Shown: positions 1-6,129 of the stretch, piece by piece
Numbering within the stretch: the first letter of the stretch is position 1
Layout of the letters: every line of letters starts with the position of its first letter
Source of the DNA: Clostridiales bacterium
GTDB taxonomy: Bacteria; Bacillota; Clostridia; Lachnospirales; Lachnospiraceae
Reading direction: 5' to 3'
NCBI GenBank assembly: GCA_018369015.1
Contig: JAGZDD010000092.1
Location: 1 to 14,621, forward strand
DNA: 14,621 bases
Translations under genes and position numbers: made by a program
Notes under the pieces: model-generated
Databases searched by the model: none
Told to the model about the DNA's origin: nothing
Seen by the model: only the letters and a program-made list of their open reading frames with translations

Positions 1-152
1 ATATTCCGGATCTCCGTACGATAACGGTCAAGCAAAACAAAGCCAAAACCTATCTCCAGCATCCCGGCCATGACAAGAATGATCAGCAGACCTATAATCT
101 TCTGAGCCAGTGAATTTTTTCTTTTATTCATTCGGTATTGATTTTTGATCAT
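1..152 (-). CDS. Partial membrane-anchored protein, N-terminus only
   Basis: The window edge cuts this minus-strand gene, leaving its first 50 codons. The start is the ATG at 152-150, preceded by a G-rich stretch (GGGGGG) that is an imperfect ribosome binding site. A second ATG at codon 8 has no better site. The visible protein begins with a basic segment (MIKNQYRMNKRKN) and then a hydrophobic stretch at about residues 19-42 that looks like one transmembrane anchor or an uncleaved signal, followed by charged residues. The positive-inside pattern predicts the remainder lies outside the cell. No family can be recognised from this fragment. It has its own promoter-like sequence upstream, so it is probably not in an operon with asnA. 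Confidence 0.6.
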   Translation of the reverse strand, partial: MIKNQYRMNKRKNSLAQKIIGLLIILVMAGMLEIGFGFVLLDRYRTEIRN

Positions 153-182
153 ACGAGGCCCCCCATTTATATATTTTTAAAT

Positions 183-212
183 ATTTTAAAATATTTTGAC
201 ATACTATGGCAA
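183..212 (-). promoter_or_regulatory. Candidate sigma-A promoter for the partial membrane protein
   Basis: On the minus strand TTGCCA (212-207) and TAAAAT (188-183) are separated by 18 bases in very AT-rich DNA. They match the consensus at 5 of 6 positions each and sit about 30 bases upstream of the start codon at 152. Predicted by eye only. Confidence 0.4.
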
Positions 213-225
213 GAGGTTTTATAAA
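196..225 (+). promoter_or_regulatory. Candidate divergent plus-strand promoter
   Basis: TTGACA at 196-201 is a perfect -35 box, followed after 18 bases by TATAAA at 220-225. It overlaps the minus-strand promoter above. No plus-strand gene follows before the 3' end of asnA; only a hairpin at 254-284 lies ahead. It may make a short or antisense transcript, or it may be a chance match in AT-rich DNA. Confidence 0.25.
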
Positions 226-253
226 CAGGAAAAATCTGCTCTGAAATAGTAAA

Positions 254-284
254 TAAGGGCACCCTTTTTCTTAGGGTACCCTTA
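254..284 (-). terminator. Hairpin terminator downstream of asnA
   Basis: TAAGGGCACCC (254-264) pairs with GGGTACCCTTA (274-284), giving an 11-bp stem with one wobble or mismatch and a 9-base loop. Read on the minus strand it follows the asnA stop by about 60 bases and is succeeded by a T-rich but interrupted stretch. Probable intrinsic terminator, possibly bidirectional. Confidence 0.5.
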
Positions 285-344
285 GTCGTATCTTTCGCGG
301 TACTATCACCGTCTTGTTTGCACGTAAATATCTATCTTATATTT

Positions 345-1355
345 TTACAGCAACCACACGCCCTTTTCCTCACAGGCTTCCACAACGCCCTGGGGCCATA
401 TGGAGGACTGAACCTCCCCTACATGGGCTTTTCTTAAGAAAAACATACAAATTCTCGACTGGCCGATACCGCCGCCAATCGTATAAGGCAGCCTGCCCTC
501 AAGCAGCGATTTCTGGAAAGGCAGTTTAGCCCGGTCCATGCAGCCGCGGATCGCAAGCTGGCGCATAAGCGCCTCCTCATCTACGCGGATTCCCATAGAG
601 GACAGCTCAAGGGCAATATCAAGCACCGGATAGTATACTAAAATATCCCCGTTTAACGTCCAGTCGTCATAGTCCGGAGCCCGGCCGTCATGGGGCTGCC
701 CGGACGCCAGCGCCCCTCCGATCTGCATAAGGAATACAGCTCCCTTTTCCTTTGCTATCTCATGCTCACGCTCTTTCGGCGTCTTGTCCGGATACATGTC
801 CTCAAGCTCCTGGGCTGTAAGGAAATAAATTTCCTCAGGCAAAATAGGTTTAATATAACCATATTTTTCGGACATAAAATGCTCTGTATAGCGCAGCGCG
901 TCATAAACCCGCCGCACGTTTTCTTTTAATGTATCAAAATTGCGTTCTTCTTTATCAATAATCTTTTCCCAATCCCATTGATCGACAAAAATCGAATGAA
1001 GATTATCTGTATCCTCATCCCGGCGGATCGCGTTCATATCCGTATACAGTCCTTCGCCGTGATGAAAACCGTAGCGTTTTAACGCCATCCGTTTCCACTT
1101 TGCCAGAGAATGGACAATCTCAACCTCATGGTCCGCCTGTTCCTTAATGCCAAAGCGAACCGGACGTTCTACGCCGTTAAGCGTATCGTTAAGCCCGCTT
1201 TCAGGCGTCACAAACAAAGGCGCAGATACGCGGGTCAAATTAAGCTGATTGGCCAGTTCCCGCTCAAAATAATCTTTGACATATTTAATGGCAATTTCTG
1301 TTTCCCGTATATCCAAATGAGATACATAGTCGTCAGGAATCCTCAGATGTTCCAT
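345..1355 (-). CDS. asnA: Aspartate-ammonia ligase (asparagine synthetase A)
   Basis: Cytoplasmic enzyme that makes asparagine from aspartate, ammonia and ATP, releasing AMP and pyrophosphate; it uses free ammonia rather than glutamine. The 336-residue product matches the usual AsnA length (about 330). Family landmarks appear in order: SLAKWKR at 83-89, GEGLYT at 100-105, DQWDWE at 125-130, RAPDYDDW at 225-232, LNGDIL at 234-239, ELSSMGIRV at 250-258, and GGGIGQSR at 294-301, which is the class II aminoacyl-tRNA-synthetase-like motif 3. The ATG at 1355 has an AGGAGG site 8 bases upstream. The gene appears monocistronic, with its own promoter at 1410-1437 and a hairpin downstream. The upstream region shows no T-box-like leader, so regulation is not evident. 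Recognition is secure. Confidence 0.97.
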   Translation of the reverse strand: MEHLRIPDDYVSHLDIRETEIAIKYVKDYFERELANQLNLTRVSAPLFVTPESGLNDTLNGVERPVRFGIKEQADHEVEIVHSLAKWKRMALKRYGFHHGEGLYTDMNAIRRDEDTDNLHSIFVDQWDWEKIIDKEERNFDTLKENVRRVYDALRYTEHFMSEKYGYIKPILPEEIYFLTAQELEDMYPDKTPKEREHEIAKEKGAVFLMQIGGALASGQPHDGRAPDYDDWTLNGDILVYYPVLDIALELSSMGIRVDEEALMRQLAIRGCMDRAKLPFQKSLLEGRLPYTIGGGIGQSRICMFFLRKAHVGEVQSSIWPQGVVEACEEKGVWLL

Positions 1356-1409
1356 AGGTCAGACCTCCTGTCCAGCAATATTGAATGATTTACGTTTAAT
1401 AAATGTCAT

Positions 1410-1437
1410 ATTATCACGTTAAAGTAATAAATGTCAA
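1410..1437 (-). promoter_or_regulatory. Sigma-A-type promoter of asnA
   Basis: On the minus strand TTGACA (1437-1432) and GATAAT (1415-1410) are 16 bases apart. The start codon is about 55 bases downstream of the -10 box, in AT-rich DNA. Confidence 0.65.
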
Positions 1438-1465
1438 TATATATTTGCATTTTCCCAGATAGCAT

Positions 1466-1600
1466 GTAACAGTTCAGCCATGCTGAACTGTTACATGCAA
1501 AAATCCATTAAAAATCGCCTGCGGCGATGGGATTTTTGCACTCCTGTTTCACTTTCTGACGGGCAGCGCAGCAAGTGCGCAGACCTGGCTGAACTGTTAC
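1466..1600 (+). repeat. 135-bp interspersed hairpin repeat, copy 1
   Basis: The element is bounded by GTAACAGTTCAGC (1466) and GCTGAACTGTTAC (ending 1600), which are inverted repeats. Inside are a 29-base palindrome (1466-1494), a long stem TGCAAAAATCC/GGATTTTTGCA (1496-1540) enclosing the smaller stem ATCGCC-TGC-GGCGAT (1514-1528), and an imperfect third stem near 1561-1587. By direct comparison it differs from the inverted copy at 11419-11553 at about 7 of 135 positions, and from the copy at 14525 at 1 of the 97 visible positions. It contains no coding sequence and lies between LTA-synthase-like and asnA genes. Confidence 0.9.
1496..1540 (-). terminator. Intrinsic terminator inside repeat copy 1
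   Basis: Read on the minus strand, the stem ATCGCC-GCA-GGCGAT is followed at once by a T-run (complement of 1514-1510), the form of a Rho-independent terminator. It lies about 100 bases beyond the stop of the LTA-synthase-like gene and would end that transcript. The larger enclosing stem also ends in a T-run on the plus strand, so it may work both ways. Confidence 0.55.
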
Positions 1601-1638
1601 GATAGCTTCCTTCAAAAAGGCCAACAGCTTGCTTTATA

Positions 1639-3837
1639 TCAATCCACAGCCCCTAAAGTTACTCCGTAAAAATCAGAGAGAGATTTATCCTTATCAAATA
1701 AATGATAATACTGGAGCGCCCTGTACTCCTCAATCTCTTTGGAATACGGGTTAGCCTTTGTATTATAATAATTTCCGTCAGCATCAATATAAATATTGGC
1801 CGTAATCACCGGAACCCGCTGGCTCAAATCTGAAAGAAATTCCTGATACCCTGTCTTTTCAAGCCCGGCCACATCCAAAATAAGCGAGCTTAGGAAATTA
1901 GGGCTTAAACGCTCAATTTCCTGCTCCTCAATATCATAATTGGCCCATATAACAAACGGCACGATATAGCGCTCCTGCTGCGTTTCTAATGACTGGTCGT
2001 CCTGCTTTCCGTTATATTCCAAAATCGGCTTTGCAATAACGTCTGTGGGCTGGTGATCTCCAAACATAACGACAATCGTTTTTTCATCCTGAGCCTTAAA
2101 GTAATCAATCAGCTCCTCAAAGGCCTCATCAGACTTTTTGACAAGAGAAAGATATTGCTCCGTATAATGCTTCTCCTTCGGATTTTCAGGCTCAAATCCA
2201 AGCTCAATTTCCGGCGTGAAATTCTCATAATCATTATAGTAACCGCCATGATTTTGCATTGTCACGAGAAATGCAAACATGGGATTGCCGTCCGGCTTTG
2301 ACTCAAACACATCGATAAGCTGGGCAAAGGAACTTTTGTCCGATACATAAGTCCGAAGAAGGTCGCGGTGGGTAAAATCCGGGTAGAACATTATTGTATC
2401 AAAGCCAAAATAAGGATATACCTCATCCCGGTCCCACCCCGAAGCATTAAACGGGTGCAGCGCCGCCGTATCATAGCCAAGGCTTTTCAGCCACGAAACT
2501 AAGGTCGGCTTTTCCTCGTGAATATACTGCTGGTAGGCCACGCTTCCCTGGGGAAGAAATGCCATCGTATCTCCTGTTAAAAACTCAAACTCTGTATTGG
2601 CCGTATTGCCCCCCTTAACGGAAACAAACAAATTCCCCCGGACAGTATCTTCCTTTAAGCTCCGCATAAAAGGCATGTAATCTTCGTTTGTTTCAAAATC
2701 GCCCAAAACAGACAAATCGCTAAATGCCTCGTTCATTACAACAATAATATTGGGCTGGCCGTCATTTGTTTCCGGGTCAGCCCCGTCACTGCCATTTTCC
2801 AGGACTGCCGTACCATCATCGTTTTCCCCGGCTGACATTTTATTTCCGGTTCCCTGGCCCCCGGAACCTACGGTATTTAGGCCGCTGCCGCTAATCTGCA
2901 CACTTTCGCCAGCAGTTCCTTCCACGATGTCCGTATGCCCCGTTTCATCACTATAAGGCTCCATGATCCTGGCAACCTGCTCAGTAGAATAGCCCTCCGG
3001 CTTATCTACCTCAATATACTGCATATTATAGATAAAACTCACCGCAAACCCATTCGTCGCATAAAGAGTATTTGGCAGAAACAGTGTTTCATCCATTCCA
3101 AGAAAGCTTTTTACCCCAGTAACCTGCAAGCTTATAAAAATCCCAAAGACGGCGCAAATACAGGCCGCCATCCCGGCCAGGCGCCATGCCGCATGTTTAA
3201 GGGCGTGAATCGAAAAAATATCTTTGGCTTTCCAATGGATCAAAGCCTTTGGAAGCCTTATTGAAATTTTTGACGCAACTGCCATAAGCAATGCAAAGCC
3301 TAAAGCAACAATAAGCATGGGATATTCTACAGAAAACTCATAATTATCGGAAACACTCATCGCTGTTCCTATAGACATTAAATCCCACGGAAGTACCGGG
3401 GAGCCTCTGAAGATTACGGTATAATAATTAATGATACCAACAGTCATAGGGATAAAGCCGCCCACAATGCCTGCAATGTCCGCCCGGCCAATCAAAAGAA
3501 ACAGTAATAAAAATAATATGTAAAAAAAGATAATATTTAATATTTGCAAAACGCCGCCCATATCAAAGGCATTGTGAGAATATGCTTCTAACAGATAAAA
3601 GCTCGCCGGCGGCAGCAAAAGCATAAAAATAAGCCCTGTTCCCCGTTTCAGACGGATATTAAGATTTAGAACAGTGCCCGTTGCTGCAATCAGCGCAAAG
3701 CTGGCCAGAAAGTACGGCCATGAAAAGCCCTCGGAAGATACGCTGTAAATATATACGCCAAAAAGCGCTAATATAATGCATATATTTATGACTAATTTTT
3801 TTCCCGGCCTTATAAAAATTCTCTTTATTTTCTCCAT
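1639..3837 (-). CDS. LTA-synthase-like membrane phosphotransferase (sulfatase/alkaline phosphatase fold)
   Basis: 732-residue polytopic enzyme of the lipoteichoic acid synthase family, which transfers glycerol-phosphate or a related group from a lipid donor outside the membrane. About seven hydrophobic segments occupy roughly residues 15-35, 39-58, 67-88, 96-118, 120-142, 170-190 and 218-238. The catalytic domain starts near 362 (NIIVVMNEAF). Metal and catalytic residues can be placed: Glu370, nucleophile Thr412 in GGNTANTEF, His530 in MQNHGG, and Asp594-His595 in FGDHQP. A Gly/Ser/Asn/Asp-rich linker at about 305-361 separates the two halves and is unusually long and low in complexity. The ATG at 3837 has AAGGAG upstream. 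It is probably monocistronic, with its own promoter (4009-4036) and the terminator in repeat copy 1. The substrate could be LTA or another phosphoglycerol-modified glycan. Confidence 0.88.
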   Translation of the reverse strand: MEKIKRIFIRPGKKLVINICIILALFGVYIYSVSSEGFSWPYFLASFALIAATGTVLNLNIRLKRGTGLIFMLLLPPASFYLLEAYSHNAFDMGGVLQILNIIFFYILFLLLFLLIGRADIAGIVGGFIPMTVGIINYYTVIFRGSPVLPWDLMSIGTAMSVSDNYEFSVEYPMLIVALGFALLMAVASKISIRLPKALIHWKAKDIFSIHALKHAAWRLAGMAACICAVFGIFISLQVTGVKSFLGMDETLFLPNTLYATNGFAVSFIYNMQYIEVDKPEGYSTEQVARIMEPYSDETGHTDIVEGTAGESVQISGSGLNTVGSGGQGTGNKMSAGENDDGTAVLENGSDGADPETNDGQPNIIVVMNEAFSDLSVLGDFETNEDYMPFMRSLKEDTVRGNLFVSVKGGNTANTEFEFLTGDTMAFLPQGSVAYQQYIHEEKPTLVSWLKSLGYDTAALHPFNASGWDRDEVYPYFGFDTIMFYPDFTHRDLLRTYVSDKSSFAQLIDVFESKPDGNPMFAFLVTMQNHGGYYNDYENFTPEIELGFEPENPKEKHYTEQYLSLVKKSDEAFEELIDYFKAQDEKTIVVMFGDHQPTDVIAKPILEYNGKQDDQSLETQQERYIVPFVIWANYDIEEQEIERLSPNFLSSLILDVAGLEKTGYQEFLSDLSQRVPVITANIYIDADGNYYNTKANPYSKEIEEYRALQYYHLFDKDKSLSDFYGVTLGAVD

Positions 3838-3960
3838 GATTTACTCCTTACATCTTATGAGCAGCCCGGTAAATACACATGAAACACGGATCGCCCCGTC
3901 ATTCATGCGCCATCACAGCCAAAAAACTGACGGCTGCTTACCGTTTTGCCAGTGAACAGC

Positions 3961-3987
3961 AAAGAATCCTGACTAGCAGGATTCTTT
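3961..3987 (-). other. Leader hairpin upstream of the LTA-synthase-like gene
   Basis: AAAGAATCCTG (3961-3971) and CAGGATTCTTT (3977-3987) form a perfect 11-bp stem with a 5-base loop. It begins about 15 bases downstream of the predicted transcription start. It lacks a following T-run, so an RNA-stabilising or protein-binding role is as likely as termination. Confidence 0.6.
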
Positions 3988-4008
3988 ACAAAGACATTAC
4001 AATTATTT

Positions 4009-4036
4009 ATTATAACATTACAATTTAATCTTGCAA
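4009..4036 (-). promoter_or_regulatory. Promoter of the LTA-synthase-like gene
   Basis: On the minus strand a perfect -10 TATAAT (4014-4009) follows TTGCAA (4036-4031) after 16 bases. This predicts a leader of about 165 bases. Confidence 0.55.
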
Positions 4037-4096
4037 GAAGCATGAATGAAAATTAAGAAAATCATCATAATTTCGGGTACAGCCGGCACCACCACG

Positions 4097-4144
4097 CATG
4101 AAAGCCAGGATTGCTCCGTGCCTGCCCACTTGATAGCTTTCATG
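4097..4144 (-). terminator. Inverted repeat at the 3' end of the reductase operon
   Basis: GCTTTCATG (4136-4144) is complementary to CATGAAAGC (4097-4105), and the arms start 4 bases after the flavodoxin stop codon. It is in the right place to end or protect the operon transcript. No strong T-run follows, so termination is uncertain. Confidence 0.35.
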
Positions 4145-4148
4145 GTAA

Positions 4149-4709
4149 TCATTCCGGCAGCACCGATTTAAACTCCCGGTGATGTACCTTGTGAAGCTCT
4201 AATATTTCCACGCGTTCACGAAAACGCTCCGCAGCAAGATCACACTCAGCCTTTGTCGGATGGTTCTCCATAATCTTCCAGCGTATCTCATTTTCAACCG
4301 ATGCGCTGTGAGGCCCTTCCTTTCCGTTCTTTCTGAACATCTCAATAATTTCTTTAGAAAGAGCGCCGTTGCACACATAGCTTCCGATGACCGTATTGTT
4401 TTCTTTGACTATATTGACCCCGGCGGTAATGGAATGAACCGCATGGGCGCCGTCTGCATAAGCTCCCAGTGTGCAAAATACGCCGACAGCCTTGCCGGAA
4501 ACTTTTTCCATAAATTCCTTCATTTCCTTATTTGGGCCGCCTTTATCTACCCAGTAGCCTAAAAGCACCACATCAGCGTCAAGCTCTGGCGCCCCGTCCT
4601 TAAGATTATGGAGCGTGCATATATATTTTTCAGAAATACCATTTGCGATAGCCTTTGCCAAAATTTCTGTACGTCCGGAAAGACTTGAATAAATCACTTG
4701 AACCTTCAT
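4149..4709 (-). CDS. Flavodoxin-family protein, last gene of the nitrogenase-like operon
   Basis: 186-residue cytoplasmic FMN-binding electron carrier. The N-terminus MKVQVIYSSLSGRTE has the flavodoxin first strand and phosphate-binding loop, with Ser/Thr residues at about 8-14. Later core strands are VVLLGYWVDKGGP (47-59) and AVGVFCTLGAY (74-84), typical of FMN-contacting loops. About 60 extra residues at the C-terminus are mainly helical. The ATG at 4709 has a perfect AGGAGG site. It follows the NifK-like gene on the same strand after 187 bases occupied by a hairpin element, so its dosage may differ from the upstream genes. By analogy with NifF, it is a plausible electron donor to the NifH-like protein. 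A flavin reductase role cannot be excluded. Confidence 0.85.
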   Translation of the reverse strand: MKVQVIYSSLSGRTEILAKAIANGISEKYICTLHNLKDGAPELDADVVLLGYWVDKGGPNKEMKEFMEKVSGKAVGVFCTLGAYADGAHAVHSITAGVNIVKENNTVIGSYVCNGALSKEIIEMFRKNGKEGPHSASVENEIRWKIMENHPTKAECDLAAERFRERVEILELHKVHHREFKSVLPE

Positions 4710-4731
4710 TATAAAAACCTCCTGTTTAATT

Positions 4732-4893
4732 GTAACAGTCCAGCCCGCGCCATTCGCAAAGCCGCGCTAACGCGCTTCCCACCGCGTCGCGGCTGCCTTT
4801 GCTCATAACCTGTTGCTCCCTCAGCCGGGAGCAACAGGCAAAAATCATGTAAACACGATTTTTGCCTGTCATTCCCGGCTGGCTGAACTGTTA
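4732..4893. repeat. Diverged hairpin element inside the reductase operon
   Basis: The ends GTAACAGTCCAGC (4732) and GCTGAACTGTTA (to 4893) match those of the 135-bp repeat, but the interior differs. It has stems GCCGCGC/GCGCG.. at about 4761-4777, CCGCG/CGCGG at 4782-4792, a perfect 12-bp stem CCTGTTGCTCCC/GGGAGCAACAGG at 4809-4838, and a 10-bp stem GGCAAAAATC/GATTTTTGCC at 4837-4866. The last two share bases and so are alternative folds. The element fills the gap between the NifK-like and flavodoxin genes. Confidence 0.75.
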
Positions 4894-4896
4894 GGT

Positions 4897-6129
4897 TTAA
4901 TTTAATGTCTGAATATATTTTTCAACATATTCAAGAATAAAATCTGCGCCCTTAAGTCCGGCCAAAGGCAAATGCCTTGCCAGCATCATGCCGTTGATGA
5001 CCGGCATACAAATGCGCAGCGTCGTGTTGCTTTCATCGCACAGCCCCAATGTCGTATCATCGGCCAATATAAAGCATTTGTGGCACCCCCGGACAAGATC
5101 AATGCGCGTCTTTTCCTTTTCAAGATAAATCACATCTTCCCTGGGATTTTCAATGCTTCTAAGACTATGCATACAAACCTTTTCTTTAATAGCAAAGCCA
5201 AGCCCGGCAAGGAAATCCCCGATACCTGTAACCGTATCATATTCGCCGTAAAGAACTGCCTCCATCCGGTCTTTTTTCAACATTCTTCCATACATCGGAT
5301 ATTGCATAGACATACGGATTTTATCCTTTAGCCTGGCTTCCAAAGCAGGATTTAAGGTCCGCCCTAAAATACGGCCAACCTCATGCAGCCAGTCAAGTGT
5401 TGCCTTATAGCCATACGGAACCTTGTAAAGCCACGGCATACCAAAATCCGTTTCCAATACTTTAGCGGCATTTACAGCCGCACCGTGAATCACAATATTG
5501 ATTGCCGCACTGCTCATGCTCTTGACAGCCTCAATACTTGTATCTGCGCACAGGCAGGTTCCCATCGTCATTCCAAAGCCTTCCTTAAGCAGCTCGCACA
5601 GCTCCCATATATCGGAACGGACACGGTAAGTCCATAAAGAGGCGCCAATAATATTAAATGTATTTTCTTCTTTATGCCCGCTATCCTCCACAAGCTCTCT
5701 TACAAGCATTGTATACACTTCTTTAAGCCCTATGGAATAATCTCCTCGGAAGCCCCCCTGTTCAAAGGCAATCAGCCGTGCCCCGACCTGATCCTGCATG
5801 TAAGTACATACGCCTTTCAAATCCACACCAATGACTGCGGCCACAGAGGAAGCCACGACAAAAATCACGGATGGGTGTGCGCTTTCATCAATTTCAACAA
5901 TAGCTTTTTCCAGACGGGCAACATCGCCCATAACAACGTCTGCTTCACTCATGTGCGTTGTAAAAAGACGGTTTTGCTGGTCAATATCCATTTCCCCAAA
6001 CAAGCTCATACTAAAATGGGTCGTTCCTGCCGGGCCATACTCAAGAATAACACTGCCCTCAACGCTGAGCAGGTTCCACAAAATACCCATACGGTCTGAC
6101 GGTGTCGGTAAAAAACGTGTCAGGCTCAT
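4897..6129 (-). CDS. Nitrogenase component 1-like protein, NifK-like subunit lacking cluster cysteines
   Basis: 410-residue cytoplasmic protein of the nitrogenase component 1 / DPOR superfamily, the expected partner of the NifD-like subunit. The start is the ATG at 6129, which overlaps the NifD-like stop as ATGA and has AAGGAGG upstream; a longer in-frame reading to 6201 lacks support. Superfamily landmarks are THMSEADVVMGDVARLEKAI (58-77), VVASSVAAVIGVDL (91-104) and NIVIHGAAVN..FGMPW (211-233). Where NifK has three P-cluster cysteines, this protein reads Ser/Asp near 11-12, Gly35-Thr36 and Ser94-Ser95. Other cysteines (108, 178, 192, 194, 319, 349, 352, 364, 374) lie elsewhere, including a C-X2-C at 349-352. 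It may shape the active site and give a non-cysteine ligand, as BchB does in DPOR. Confidence 0.85.
   Translation of the reverse strand: MSLTRFLPTPSDRMGILWNLLSVEGSVILEYGPAGTTHFSMSLFGEMDIDQQNRLFTTHMSEADVVMGDVARLEKAIVEIDESAHPSVIFVVASSVAAVIGVDLKGVCTYMQDQVGARLIAFEQGGFRGDYSIGLKEVYTMLVRELVEDSGHKEENTFNIIGASLWTYRVRSDIWELCELLKEGFGMTMGTCLCADTSIEAVKSMSSAAINIVIHGAAVNAAKVLETDFGMPWLYKVPYGYKATLDWLHEVGRILGRTLNPALEARLKDKIRMSMQYPMYGRMLKKDRMEAVLYGEYDTVTGIGDFLAGLGFAIKEKVCMHSLRSIENPREDVIYLEKEKTRIDLVRGCHKCFILADDTTLGLCDESNTTLRICMPVINGMMLARHLPLAGLKGADFILEYVEKYIQTLN

Larger units (their letters stand above)
3838..4148. other. Intergenic region between the flavodoxin and LTA-synthase-like genes
   Basis: The 311 bases hold no credible gene. 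They contain the promoter of the LTA-synthase-like gene (4009-4036), a perfect leader hairpin (3961-3987), an inverted repeat next to the flavodoxin stop (4097-4144), and a structured stretch at about 3855-3960 with CGGTAA/TTACCG and CAGCC/GGCTG inverted segments. That last stretch is in the 5' leader of the LTA-synthase-like gene and has no recognised function. Confidence 0.6.

Noticed and set aside
1356..1638. T-box leader for asnA
   Set aside because: There is no T-box-like conserved core or antiterminator between promoter and start; the leader is only about 50 bases.
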